A stretch of DNA of 64,000 nt from Parasponia andersonii (GCA_002914805.1 JXTB01000117.1:1-64000); one strand, 5' to 3'; positions 49,397 through 62,974 are shown, counted from the first letter of the stretch. A program made the numbers and translations. Notes: generated from the letters alone by a model not told the origin.

Positions 49397-50412
49397 CAAT
49401 TGAGTTTTGCAGAAAGATCAATTATTTGTGAGGTTGACGCGGCCAGTCAGGGTTTTTCCCTCCGTAATGTAGATATTTACATTTCTTCAAATGTTATTCC
49501 GTCTCACCCTTTAGATTCAATTTTGGAAACTGGTTTTATCTTTTGGGTATTCTTTGTGGAGGGGGAATAGAAAATTGAAAAAATTAACCTCTGGTGATGT
49601 AGATTTTCCACCAGAAAATTCGTTCTTGTATAGACACTTGACGATCACCATTAATAACAAGGAAAGGAGAAATGTCCGCCTAATTTTTTCTGGTTGGTCT
49701 ACTAGCTGGCTTGAAGTGTGATATTTATTTATGGGCTGTTTCTTTGAAGAGGATGGAATTAAACTGTTACTTGAGAAGACATGCCAAAGAGAGATTTCAT
49801 TTAGTAACGGTATGATTTTAACATCTCCCCGTCAATGGAAACCATCCAGTTAATGGTAAATTTAATTTTAAGTACTGACACCATTTTGGAGGAAACAAAT
49901 GTATTGACATAAAAACAAGGTAACAACCTAAAGGACAAAGGCAACGTCTACGTTCGATAATTATACATAATTCGAAAAGAAGAGAGCTTTTGTTCCTCAT
50001 CTATAAATGTATTTAATAGAAAAAGAGTAATTTGTGGACTCCAGATAAGTGAAATTTGCGAAGGAAAACTTAATATTTGATTCTTTGTCTAACAATGTCT
50101 CAACTCTTTCCAAAATCTCTCATTATGGATTGATAAACATGCCATAATGTTGACAGTGAGACGAATAGGCCAAGTTGCACACAGGAACAAGAGAACTATG
50201 CTGTACAACTGTGTTTGTGGCATTAAGTTTCCACGAGACTCATGTTAAAACTAAACTCTTAATGTAAGTTAGAAACTAGAAACTATCGAATGACTGTTAA
50301 GGTTTACGAACTCACAACATTCACCATATCAGTTTGTGAGGAAAAAAAAAAGAAAAAAAAGGACGGATATTTCATCATATCAACACTGACATAATCCATT
50401 TGCACATGAAAG
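49397..50412. other. Convergent 3' region between the BRWD-like gene and NRPB9
   Basis: Contains the two 3' UTRs facing each other. AT-rich, with an A-rich run near 50341-50361. No coding sequence is recognised. Confidence 0.55.
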
Positions 50413-52363
50413 TCAGTCTCTCCACCTATAGCCACAGTTAGGGTTGCAGCAAACAAAGAACAGTGTCATTCCTTCCTCTCCTCTAGCAGTCGCCTGCAAA
50501 CATGACAAGAAAACCCACAACATTAAAACCTAGAGGCACCTCAAGAAGTATCACTTTAAGCACTTACAGAAAATGTTAGCCAATCTTGGGAGTCTTTAAG
50601 GCATAAGCCTTTAGCTGGAGTATGGTCACTAGCGGTAGACAATGCAGCATCTACCACTTCATTACTAATCAAGGATATAGACTATTTGTGGCCAAAAAGT
50701 ACATGTAGATGATTTGTAGCAAGACGTGATGCGTGAGTATTTACCAAACCAGTTTTAGATTAGTTCATTTAATATATTTCATGTCATCTGAGTCCATTGA
50801 CAAGCTTTTCCTCACATATATTGGTAACCAAGTAAATGATGCTAAATTTAAATGCTTTCGCCAGCATTTTTCAATAGAAAATACAATGCTGTTGTTGTGT
50901 TCAGCATGGTGAACGGAATATAAACTAGAGCATCCATACTTAGGGATCATTGATCAACACACTTCATTAGGATACTGATTAAAGATTATGCGACTGGTTA
51001 TCAGCTTATCTTAGGACTTCCTCCTCCTTTCCCATTCACCCACCCAGAAAAGAGGGGGGAAAACCGAAACTTGCAAGTCGCAGGAACATAAAGAATAGCT
51101 ACTGAAAAACAATGTTGATAACAAACAAAAGGTAATGAGATTGACCTGGAAGAAGACAGCTTCTCCATGGTTGCACTGAGCACAACGTACAGATTTAGTG
51201 CGAGGAAGAGTTGGATCCGCAGCCACATCTTGCAATACTTGAGTTCGTTCTCCAACTGAGTGATGTATCTCATTTCTATACACACAGTTATTATCAGCAA
51301 CTTCCTGCAAAGCATTAAGAGACTAAATAAATGAACAAAAGGGGAAATAACAGTCACTATTTAAAGTAGTAAAACCCCATATAAATGTACCTAACCAAAC
51401 CTTTAATATCTTTACTTTTAATAAAAACCAAGTTACTTACAAAAAAGAATGATTATTCGATTCCTGTAGAAGGAGATATTAAGGAGAGAAAATGTATCAT
51501 GCTCTGCTCCCCAGGCATATCAATTTACTCATGTCCAACTTCAAGCACAGCGCAATCACATTACCAAATATGGACAGAATAAAGCTTAACTAAGTTCTGA
51601 GAAACTTTAGATGATCCTTTAACTAGAAATTAACTTATTAAAAAAAAAAAAGGGAAAAAAAAAGATGGGTCTTATTCCCAAGTAACTAAGTTAATTTAAA
51701 AGGACAAAAAAGAAGTTCAGATCCTGAGGAACTAGAAAACCAGTTTTCAGTGACTGCACAGAATTTTTAGATGAACTCAAAAAGACAAAATTGATAGCCT
51801 GGCAAGGATTCTGACAGAAAAGTTCAAAGTTCAAAACATTTTGTGTTTTACAAAGCAGGGACTTGAAGCACTCTCCTAAAGCATAACTTATTAGTGACAA
51901 AGCATAATACTTTTACTAAATCAAATAAGTGTGCAGCATAAACCCATAAAACTAGAATTTTTTTTTTTTAAAAAAAAAAAAAAAGAGAGAATGATAAACA
52001 AAAAGAACAATGATGTGATGGGTTCAGCTTAAGATTATACAAAAACACACCATGGACCTTAGGAACCACAAAAAAAAANAAAAAAAAAAAAAAAGAACCA
52101 ATACAAGTAGAGAGAGAAACAGAGACCTGGTGATCGCAGTTGCGGCATGCGTAGAGGAGGATCTTGTTGTCCCTGTCCTCCTTTGGGTACAGGATGTTGT
52201 TGCTGCAATATTACAACATTTACCCTTAACAAAATTATATCAAAATTATATTTATATGAAATATATACATGTATGTATATGCTATGGTGAGTAGCAAGGA
52301 TGAAGAAGAAAAGAAGGACAAAAGGGTCACCGACCATTCGCGGCAAAACTTCATGGTACTCAT
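50413..52363 (-). CDS. NRPB9: RNA polymerase II/IV/V subunit 9
   Basis: Exons 52335-52363, 52127-52202, 51146-51304 and 50413-50493 give exactly 345 coding bases, 114 residues, the usual length of plant RPB9. The N-terminal zinc ribbon is built from CREC and CRNC. The C-terminal one is from CAQC and CCNPNC, ending GYRWRD, the TFIIS-like ribbon involved in transcript cleavage and fidelity. The linker [19 protein letters not shown] and [12 protein letters not shown] are strongly conserved. All junctions are GT..AG and in phase. One N (52079) sits in an A run of intron 2. Plants usually have one or two near-identical copies shared by Pol II, IV and V. I cannot tell 9A from 9B here. Confidence 0.96.
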
Positions 52364-54226
52364 TTTTGGCAGAGGTTTGGAGCTCTGATTGAGGGTTTGG
52401 GTTTTGGGTTTGGCGGGCTGCCTCTCTCTCTCTCTGTGCTTTTCGCTTCTGGCTCATTTCTCCTTTTCTACATCCTTTTGGATTATTAAATACAGGAGAT
52501 ACATGCCGAATATCTTTGTGTCGTTTATTGACGATTTTGTCGTTTATTTAGTTTACCACCCCCCCCCTTTTTTTTTTCTTTTTTTTTTTTCTGAGTGTGA
52601 TTATAGATGACACTATACATTACATTCTCCTCGTTCTTTTTCTGCTTATATTGTCATTTCGTCGTTTCTCGTTTGGTGACGATATTGTCGCTCGCGGTTT
52701 TCACAAAACACAATAAGAGAAATTACGGTGGATGTTCACTTTTTTAACTTGATTTTAGTAAATGTTTTTTTTTTCTTTTTATAACTAAATGACCGTATTC
52801 ATATTTTTTACTTTTGGGTATATACACTTATATATATTCTTACTAATTTTAGTTAGTTGTGCTAAGTATATAAATTTTTATATTGGGTACATAATATTTT
52901 ACATATTGTATATATATTGATATATTGGTCATTTTATTATAATATTTAAAAATTTAGCCAAAATTTTGATCGTTTTTCTATAAGACCTAAATAATTACTA
53001 GCTTTATCAAAGGTTGTAGTCAATGATTAATCCTAAAATCTATTTTGATAGCTGCTTTTTAAAATATTCTTGATTTGGTCCTTGAATTATATTTTTTCTC
53101 AATTNGAACCAAAATAATATTTAGGTCGTTTTTCAAGTACCAGCAAATAACTATACCATCAGTTATTGATTTCGTTGCTCCTAGTTAATGTCGTTTTCTC
53201 AAGTTATCTGTCATTTTTCTTCTATATGTCGTTTCTTATGGTTTCTGTCGTTTTTATTGTAGACACCAATTGCTTACTCTTTTTGTCGCTTATACAGGTT
53301 ATAGTCGTTTCCTGACTGTATTCCCGTTTTGGGAGGATTGTGTTGACAGTATGCTCTCACTTTTACAAATTCTCCTATCCAATTCAAGAGAAAAAAAAAA
53401 AGTCATTATTATCTCCCCAAAAAAAATGCCCTCTTATTCTAGGCGTTGTTTACCAATGATTTTGTCGTTTTCCAGTTCAATTTTTGATTTCATTGTCGTT
53501 TTCTGTGAATACGTACCATGTCGTTTTCCTATATCTGATGCTATTGTCTTTTCAGGTCTGTTTCCCCAGATTGATCTCGTTTTACGAAGGTTATTGTTAT
53601 TGTCCATTGATTGTCGTTTTACTTCTAATTGTATATCTCCGGTTTTTACCGAATTCTTCCTTGATTCCATTGTCGTTTTCCAGGCTGAGAGCTCTGAATC
53701 TGATTGTTACCGATTTACTTGTACTTGTCGTTCCTACAACTTTCGTTTTTTCTATCCCCTCAAACTTTTATGTTGTTTTTACAAGTTACATTATCGTTTT
53801 GCTTAGGACAACATCTACATACCGTCTAGCAAAGGATTCCGTTGACCATGCCTGCCAAAAGCTTGGAATGCTTTGAGATCTCAATGAGATGAAATTCCAT
53901 TATTTAGTTGGAAATCATCCTCTGTTTCCCGAAAATTATTCAATAACCAACCATGGCTTCATCTGTGTATATTACCTCTCACATTTGTTTAAAGATCACC
54001 AAAATTAACACTTATAAGATAGAACCATTTATCTATTGACACTAAAAAGACAGGACTAATGTCACGTAGTGCCATATATTATCCTAACTAGTACTCCTGG
54101 TGGTAATGATAAAACCATCCCAAAAGCAAGAACTAAAAGCCAGAATCCCATAAGCAATGAGTTGCTTCTTCTCTAAAACAAGTAGTGAACAATTTACATA
54201 TTACACCAAACATACAAAGATCGAAA
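52364..54226. other. Intergenic DNA, AT-rich, with a GTCGTTT-rich segment
   Basis: The first roughly 60 bases hold the NRPB9 leader. Homopolymer runs lie at 52558-52590. One N occurs at 53105. A 178-codon open frame at 53270-53806 is the longest non-genic frame here, but it has no recognisable domain, and its recurring IVVF comes from the repeated DNA motif. Confidence 0.5.
52519..53800 (+). repeat. Dispersed GTCGTTT motif cluster
   Basis: Exact GTCGTTT occurs about 13 times on the plus strand (near 52520, 52540, 52661, 53125, 53190, 53228, 53247, 53304, 53464, 53494, 53520, 53612 and 53671). Near misses lie at 53727 and 53791. Many are extended to ATTGTCGTTTTCC. Spacing is irregular (19-160 bases apart within 53125-53671), so it is not a simple tandem array. 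Confidence 0.75.
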
Positions 54227-55866
54227 TTAGAAGATGCTAGAAAGAAGATTTGCAGCTGTGGAGATGGCAGCTCCGGTTATGGCACATTGGACTACTTGCT
54301 CGTGCGATGATTCGTCCGAGGTAAGCGCCAAGGCCACGCCGGTGAGCGCACCGGCAACTACGCTGTTTTTCTGCGACAAAACACAAACCAAAACGACATT
54401 TAAGTGTTGGACATAAGTGTTGGACAGTATGATAATCTTTCAATATATCACAGAAAGAAACCGAAACAGAAGCATAGTACCCAATCATGGGCCCCACGGG
54501 CTTCTGTCAGTCCATAGGTGAGACCTGAATACACTCCAGCAGCCAGCCCTACCAGCAACCCAAAAAAAAAAAGTTCATAATTAGAAGTGCCAATGTCTAA
54601 AATAAAAGCAATAATACAATCAAAGGAGAAAAATGTCTTGGATGGTTAACTCACCCCACTGTAACGATTCCTTTCCTGTGTTTTTCACCTATTATTAGAA
54701 CGTACCATGTTAGTTAATCAGCCCATGGCACCAGGACTCTTCAATACATATTAGTCATTAGAGTACTCTTAAGAAAGAATGGAATTTGAAACTGTATATG
54801 TATATGTATATGTATAATGTGTTTGTGTGTGTATTTCTGTGAGAAAGTGATTAGTGTGTAACAGGAAAGACTCACCATGGCCTCGAGAGAATTTCCGTTT
54901 GCTTCGCCTGAAAAGCTCAGAGCAGCACCATATAGTAGAATTGTCAGAATTAGTACATTACGATCAATGGTATACTCGAGAGAAAATAGTTGATACTATA
55001 AAGTGGGAAGAGAGGAAGAAAGTTGAAAATGAATTGGCCTAAAAACAATAATAACAATAATAAAAAGAAGGGGCATATGTATATATGTACATCCATATAT
55101 GGGCATGGATGTAGTCCCTCAACAGAGGGGTTACGTCATATTTTGGCTAAAACGACTCACATTTTGACTAATACAGTGTTGATTAAGACGCGATCCATAC
55201 TGGTCAAAATATGTACGAGACTGATTGATTCGAGGGATTACATCCGTAGCCTATATATATTTCTTTATAAACAATACAGCCCGGGTTCAACAACGAGAGA
55301 AACTAATCCAAAAACCAAAAACAAAATAAGATGATATATGTGAGAATAGCCAAAAGAAAACCACCTCGGAGATTCGGGAATCGATTCTTCTTGGCAGCTG
55401 AGACGTCTGACGTGATACCGCCTACACTACTTGAAGAATCAAATCCTGCATTTACCGGAAAAACTTCAAAACACAAATATAGACATATATGTATATATAT
55501 TCATACCACATATGACGAGAGAGGAAAAGGGTACCTTCGAAGGCAATAAAATAAGCCTCACGAGACACCGCCTGAATAGCTCCGATCTGAGGATCAAAGC
55601 AGTTCTAACAAACATCATTCACTTTCATGCATATATACATGTATGTATGTATGTATGTATGTATGTATAGAAGAGGTAAAAGGGAAGAGAGAGAGAGAGA
55701 GAGAAATGACCGCTGCGGCTTTGATGAAGCCATCGGCGATGCGATTGAGGAGAGGATGTCCCAAGTCCAACAAGGCACCTTTGTCAAAGCTCCGAAGCTC
55801 ATCCATGAATGTCCTCTTCTCCAAACTACTACTCCCGTTCATGTTTCTCCTAACTGTCGTTTTCAC
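54227..55866 (-). CDS. OEP162: Outer envelope pore protein 16-2 (plastid amino-acid channel)
   Basis: Seven exons: 55711-55866, 55535-55586, 55365-55445, 54876-54907, 54655-54688, 54481-54548 and 54227-54370. All are in phase, giving 188 residues from the first ATG, or 180 if the ATG at 55842 (MNGSSS) is used. Diagnostic segments are MDELRSFDKGALLDLGHPLL, NRIADGFIKAA, QAVSREAYF, NTGKESLQWGLAAGVYSG, GAHDW and the C-terminal EQVVQCAITGAAISTAANLL. These match the Tim17/22/23-related OEP16 family with four helices, and the MDE(L/I)RSF head and long first loop fit the OEP16-2 branch. OEP16 forms amino-acid-selective channels in the plastid outer envelope. In Arabidopsis the OEP16-2 branch is seed- and pollen-expressed and ABA-linked, which fits the upstream ABRE-like sites. 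Confidence 0.92.
55636..55704. repeat. Microsatellites in OEP16-2 intron 1
   Basis: A (GTAT)n run (about 55641-55668) is followed by a (GA)n run (about 55687-55704), directly after the exon 1 donor on the minus strand. Confidence 0.85.
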
Positions 55867-56034
55867 TCCTCGAAAACTAAAACTAGCCTCCTCTCTTTCA
55901 CTTTAAGATCTCTCTACATATATCAAACTTTCTTTATTTCTTGATTCTCTTATCCTCACTTTTTACTCGAACAAGAAGATGACAGAAACGTCAGAAAGGA
56001 AGAAGATTCGAGGGTTAGACTGAGCCACTGTTGC

Positions 56035-56125
56035 CACGTGTCCACTACCCTTTACGTACGTGTCTTCTCCTCATATCAACAGTCTGAGCTTCGTGGCAGA
56101 CTCATTCGGACCGCATGACCACGTG
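56035..56125 (-). promoter_or_regulatory. Cluster of three ABRE/G-box-like sites upstream of OEP16-2
   Basis: CACGTGTC at 56035-56042, TACGTGTC at 56057-56064 and CACGTGTC at 56120-56127 all hold the ACGTGTC core bound by ABF/ABI5-type bZIP factors. They lie about 170-260 bases upstream of the start codon. Confidence 0.6.
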
Positions 56126-57194
56126 TCGTTACTCTAGTTAAGAGTGCCTTACTCGAATATTACACATAAAAACAGAGCAAAGTAGCCAGCCATCGACTTC
56201 AATTATCCACGCGTACAACCTTATTTGTGTTATTCGTTGCCCTACGAAAGCTTGGTCAGTATTCTAAAATCGGATGCATCAAGTTATGGAGTTCGTCCAT
56301 AGCCACGGGAAGAAACATAAGACAAGTGAAACAACTCAACAAGCACACCAAATCACGAGCATGAAGTCTTGAACAAAAATGGTTTTCAATATGTAGAGAT
56401 GAAGAACTAAGAACTTAAAAAGGATGAATACGTTAAATTATCAACAATATTTGTTGGTCCAACAAGTTCCCAAAACAAAAAAGGGAATATGGGAGCATAA
56501 AAATTTGTAATTTACAATAGTTGTACACCGGCTGGGGTCGTATGCCGTTATGAAGGGGAGAAACCCCAAAAAGAAAAAAGTTGGATTGCAAATGGTAAAG
56601 TTCAATAACTAATTTACAATAATCTATAAATGAGGTTCCACTTGAACTACATCGGAGAAAAATTGGCCTGTAAACCTTGTCTCTGTTACAACCAACCCCA
56701 GCACAAAACATTAAAAATGTAAAAGGGACACTATGCAGGGCATATGTTGGTGCCCACAATATCACATGTTTATATAGCTAGAAGTAACTAGAGTCAAAAG
56801 GAAAGATGGGGAAATGTTGGGACGAAAAAAAAAAGAGAGCAAAGAGAAAAATCGGATAAAGAAAATCAAATGCTGAAGAATGTTTTACAAAAGTAACTAC
56901 CAAACTGGCAAACTCAAAGCTGGCCCCAGAAGCCAACTGATGAGGGTTATCAACAGCGCTCAAATCATGACATTCCTTTGGCCTCCAACGGCCCTATACA
57001 GTATCCCTCCTACGTGCCATGGAAAGCCATAAGCCTAATTCATCACCTTTCGTTGGCTCCCCACTTTTACCATTTTTCCAAGTTGTGTCCTTCCACTAGC
57101 GGCTCGGGAATGCTTTCTGGTACCAGCAATCAGATTGACGATTTTGAATTAAAAACAACAAAAGAAGCCCTGCTTGCTGATTCTGAAGACCGAG
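56126..57194. other. Intergenic DNA between OEP16-2 and PP4R3
   Basis: Distal OEP16-2 promoter at the left, and PP4R3 3' UTR toward 57194. No coding sequence is recognised. Confidence 0.5.
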
Positions 57195-60100
57195 TCAGGA
57201 ACCATTCACAGCCATTTCGGGTGAGGACTTGGGTGGTATCAACGCACAGTCCTCTCCACCCAACTGCCTATTTTCAGAAGTGGTGTGCAAGAGCTCCGAA
57301 CAGCTTCTAGAAGCAGCCGGTTCATTCTCTCTGTGGTTCTCCTCAGGATTGATGTTGTTATCGGTAAAGTCCCTGGATACAGCATGCTCATTCTCCTGAT
57401 GATTTCCTTCGCCTGAGCTCTTGTTGTCCCCATCAGCTGTGCAAGAAGTAACATGAACTGTGCTTGCAGGTTTATTACCAGGTAGCACTGCCTGGCTTAG
57501 TGTCGTGCACAAAGCAGCAAATACATTGTCTTTTGATTTCAAGTTTTTACCTAAACGATGTTTCTTTCCTTGCTCAGGCTCTTTATCCTTCAAAGGCAAT
57601 TTCCGCTTCAACCTTACGGGGTCTATTATTGTTCCTTCATCTTCATCATTCTCAGGTTGTTTCCTTGGTGGTGGTTTGTAGTCTTCATCATCCTCGTCGT
57701 CATCATAATCAACCAGACCAACAGATTTTGGACTACAAAAATTAAGAAGAGTGCACTAATTTTACAGCAAAATCATTATTAAAGATACAACAACTCTTTA
57801 TTTTTTCCCCCTTTTTAGTGCAAAATATAAAATACCTTGAAGGGGTGTAGCTTGAAGCAACTCCATTGGATAAAACTTGAGCTTGTCCTTTATTGTTGTT
57901 ATTTGACATTGATGCTGAGGCTGTGTCCTCTTCATCACTGATTACATAACCAAAATCAGCTCAGTTGTCGAGTTGTAAACTAATGGTCTCGTTATAGGGA
58001 CTTGAAACATAATTTATGTACCTGTCCTCATTGAAATAGTCTTCCTCCTCTTTCTCCAAAGCGCGCTCATCGATTCTCTTTCTAGGCTCTGACACAGTAA
58101 CAGTGCTTCTGGCTCCAGATGTCTCTAGACACTGCAGAAACACTCGTCAGTCAAAGCATTAAATAGTGGAAGAAATTTAGCACGAAAATAAGTGTACCTG
58201 CTCATATTTTACTTTTAGAGAGTGAATGGATGACAGATAATCAAATTTGACCAACTCATTCCAGAATGAATCAACTATATACTTAAGCAATGATTTCATG
58301 TTTTCCTGCAAGGGAAAAAATAAAGCATAAGTAGACTGACAGTGCATATTTAAAATCCAAAAGCAAAGATGTAAGAGAGTTGCACCTTTAGTATGAACTC
58401 AAAAAGGTCTAGAATGGCAGAGTTGAGCAAGTTATAACGATTGCCATTACGAACAAAGGCATCTACAATTGGCTTGAAAAGGTTGTTTTTAACAAAGTGA
58501 TTTATCAGATGCTCATCCTGCAGATTCATATATTGGTTTAACGTATTAAACAACCTGCAGCAACAACCCAAGAATGTTTCCAACTGAAGAATCTTTTCAT
58601 GGTCAAAGTGAATGCACTCACCCAACGGGTAAGAATAGCGCGAATGAAACGAACAGCGGCAACAACCAAGTATTTTTCTCTTCTTCGAGTCAGTAACAAA
58701 ACTCTATCTATCATGTTATTTAGGAGAAAATTACACCTGAGAAAACAAATGTGCAAGCAGTTGTGCGTTAAAGGCCAGCAGCACAAATTTATTTCTAAAT
58801 GATTGCACAACAAGAATCCAAATCATTACTTTATTCTAAAAGGATGGTGCATAACACAAAAGCATAGCAATTCACATATGTTGGACAAAATTTCAGGCTT
58901 CACGACATTCTGATTTTCAACTCTTCCGCCAGAGCCCGAAGATTTACTGGACTGAGAACTGTCGTCTGAAGGGCATGATGCTGTTATAACATCAATCAAC
59001 TGACCCAAATGCTTCTCATAGAAAATCTCAATAATGGTATCTCTCTGCAACACGTTAAACAAACCAGAGAACTCAACAACACAACATAAGGGGATGAAAT
59101 ACAAAAATATTGAAAAGTTATAATAATAAATAAATGAAAAATCATCTTACACGAATGACAAGTTTTCCAACATTTCAGCAGAAACATAATAAACTACAAA
59201 TCAACATTCAAAATGTCACACCTGCATAAATAAACTCAGATGCGTTGCAGAGACCAAAATGCAAAATCATCCCATACAAGAAGCAAAAGGTTTTCCGATG
59301 ATCAAAAAAGTAATTAATGACACAAAAATTTATGTTCTTAACTTAAACAATCCAATTATTAAACAAATTAAATCTTCCATTGAACCCAAAAAGGTTGCAA
59401 GACTGGTAAGGGGCAAGAAACCTCCCAGGTAAATTCGAGCAATTTGGAAACACTAATCATAAAATTACAAACAAACAAACATCAAATTAAAATTATAAGT
59501 CATTCAAAGAACAAAATAGTAAGACAAAATGATTTGAATTACTAGGAATCAAGAAATAAGAGTTCAGACTAAAAGAAAGCAGGTACTGACTCAGTCAACA
59601 CCACCAACAAATGCACCTAAAAGTTTTCCATAAAGGATAGCAAATGAAGAAATAGAAACAGGGCCAAAAGGAGAAGGGAGAAGTAAAAGACAGACAAAAG
59701 CCAAAGCAAGATTTTGCTGGGAGGGTTAAATCATTTTCAAATGGTCAACACATAACAAATCTTGTTTGTCGATTTTAGTGCATGCAATCTTGTTCGTCCA
59801 GAACTACGCAGCAAATTATTAGACACAATCACAAGTTCCCAAATGTAAAGACAACTTTATGACCTATTTAAAACAAATTAAAAAGAGATATATGTATGCA
59901 GAATGAAGCTAGGGCAGGCACCTGAGCTCCTGACAATGTAAATGAATCTAGAAGACTGCGAAGAATTTCAAGGAATTGGCAGTGCATGTCGTCCCCAAAA
60001 TCAGTTAGCATTCCTTTGACCTGCAATCAGACAACTGACACATTAATTTTGCTTGAAGTAAAACACATCCATCGTCCCCCAAATCAGTTAGCATTGCTTT

Positions 60101-62974
60101 GACCTACAATCAGACAACTGACACATTAATTTTGCTTGAAGTAACACACATCCTTCAAACCAGTTGCACGAGCATCCTTTCTTACTTTCACAAGTGTTTA
60201 GGAGGTCAAAGGAAGAACGCCGACAAAAGGAGGCACCATATTGTTTTATTTGTTTTGGAGAATATCTTAGATAACACATTATAATTCTTTGAAGTACACC
60301 ATAATTAAAGTATCAATATTAACGCCCATAATGTTTCTTTAAAGAATCTAAGACTTGTGTGTCTGAAGATCTGAGCAGCATAACCAATAAGGATTGATTC
60401 CTATATGAAAGAGCTCAGAGAGAGAGAGTGAGAAAGAGAGATCCCTACACAAATTAGACTTAAGAGTGTCCACATGAACATTTAAAAAAATTTGGACCTA
60501 TAGTCTAACCATAAAGGACAGCTAAATCATGAAAAAATTTGAAACAACTCACAAGTTCACATATAGTTAAACGATTTTTATCTGGATTATTCAAAGAGAA
60601 AAAAGTAGCGGGGATGAAGCTGGCAGAAAAAATAAAAAATAAAAAAATAAGTCCATCAAAACTATATTGTGAAACTAAACCCTCAAATCCCAAACTCTAA
60701 ACTTCATTTTATAATCTTAAATAGGCAACTTTGGCTATTTTTTGTAAGGAAGAAAAGGGAGAGCAAAAAAATAGGAGAAAAGTGGAGAAAAAATGAAAAA
60801 ATTGGTTGCTTGATAGGAAGGAAAAGGGAAGAAAAGGGAAAAGAGGCAGTGGAAAAAAATTGGTGGAACCCACAAAAACTTCTCCCTCCAAATTAAAGAG
60901 AGAAGGGAAAGAAAAATTGTTGAGTTAATAAGGGAGTTAAGTAAACTAAAATACCCTTGCATACCAATTTTCAATTTAACATTGTACATAGTAAAATAAT
61001 CATTTTAAGATAACTTATGTCCTCTTTACATACGAAATAACTAAAGAGGAATGACATTTTTACTTTCCATCCAACACATTCTCTCTTTACTATTTTTTCC
61101 TTCCCTTTTCATTTTCTTTCCTCTCTACCAAACATAGCCTAAGAAATCCCAATTTAGAACATGGATAAATAAACAAATGAGCAATAGTTGCATATATTCT
61201 AGTGATAAAAACAGTCAAACATGAAAGTTCTGATACACATATTATCTTCTAAGCATAAAAGACAAGGAAAACCTTGATAAAGTGCATACCAGAAGCCCTA
61301 AAAGTGGAATTCCTTCCTGACGAACAACATAAGAACGCAGAAGGTTGGGATCCTGGTTTAAGAAAAGAATGAGGATATCTGTCCTGCATCAACCATAATA
61401 TAGTACTGTCAGAACTACAGAATAAAAAACGTAAAAACCTAAAACGCAAAACATGATAATAAACTTTTATCAGTCACCATTACCCAGTTAATACAAGCTT
61501 TTTGTCTTGACTCTGCAGAGCATCAGTCATGATGTCAAAGATGCCTTCATTCATAAGATCCCTACAGAAATTTACTTCCAAATTAACAAGCAAGAAAATT
61601 CCTTAGGTTGACAAAAAATAAAATATGAATTATCTTCACAGCCCAAAATTCTACATTGTCAGATATCTTAGCTGGTACAACGTCTAAGAGGAAAAGGCAC
61701 TCTACAGAGTTAACATTTGTCACGTCAAATATTATATAGAGTAACCACATACCTAAATAGTCGGAGCTGCTGTACCATCTGCAGGCTCCTGCTTAAACTA
61801 CAGAACTCATAAACAAAGTACACCTACAATTGACCCAAAAGAAAGGATATAATGTGAATTGTCTTATCCCAATCTAGTTAAATTAAAAGATGTTCACAGA
61901 AATCAATAATTACCAAATTTTTTTTAGACTCTGCAGAGGTGGACGGTGACCTCAACCTAGCAAACAGTTCTTGAATAAATGTACTATCATCCTTTAATAA
62001 AGAAACAACCTACAAAGGAAATAAAGGTTAAAAAGAACATGACCCAACTTATGTAGATACATGAATGGTATAATCTTGGCATTAAGAGATATGTAGTAAA
62101 ATCTTACAAAGGCATTGTTTGCATGAATTATGGAGTTGAGATTTGCAATTGTGGCCTCATCCAATACTCTGGCCAAAATGACATCCTAGAGAAGTAATAT
62201 TACGTAAGAATAATGACACCAACCAAACAACCAGGAAAACAGAACATTCAACATAGAAGATCCTAACCTTCAAATAACCAACACGATATGTTTGGTGTAT
62301 CTTTGAGAGAACAGGAAGGTCCTTAATTGGGATAGCCTGGGAAAGTGAATGTATTAATAAGCATCTATGCAGCAAATAGCAATTACTCATACGACCACAT
62401 GTCATCCAGCCCCCTAACCTTGACCTTTCAATCAATAATTTACTACTGTCCACTTCAAAAGAGTAGAAGTAAATACCAGAAGTTACCTCCTTAAAAACAA
62501 CATGCTCTTTTAAAAAATTACGATGATGTTGAACATGAGAAACTTCAGGATCATCTGCAAGTAACATTTGACAAATTCATCATCAACTGAATGATAAAAA
62601 ACACAAGAAAAACCATTGACCAAGCTACACTATACTTGTGTCTAATCACCAAAAATAACTTAATAGGAAATGGAGCAGTTTACACACACACACATATATA
62701 TATATATATGCACACAACGAACAGGAAATGCAGCAGTTCTCACATATATGTGTAGGTATACCATAACGAATGATGCTTTAAGCTAAAAAAGCAGACGAAA
62801 CTATACAAACCCCCCACCACTCTTAGCATGCACGAGAGAACGCCATGAATCTTAATTTATTATTATTATTTTGCAAATATCTCCCTGGCCCCAAACCAAT
62901 TTCGGATTTTGGAAATTCTGGTAAGAGAAAAGGAAAATTGAACAAAACCCTAGTTGATTTTTCACGAAATAGTT

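Noticed and set aside
52052..52457. Frames covering the NRPB9 first exons (for example 132 aa on the minus strand)
   Set aside because: They read through introns and an N. The spliced NRPB9 model explains the region.
53270..53806. 178-codon open frame in the GTCGTTT-rich region
   Set aside because: No domain, no paralog and no splice context. The repeated IVVF comes from the ATTGTCGTTTTC DNA motif, which contains no stop codon.
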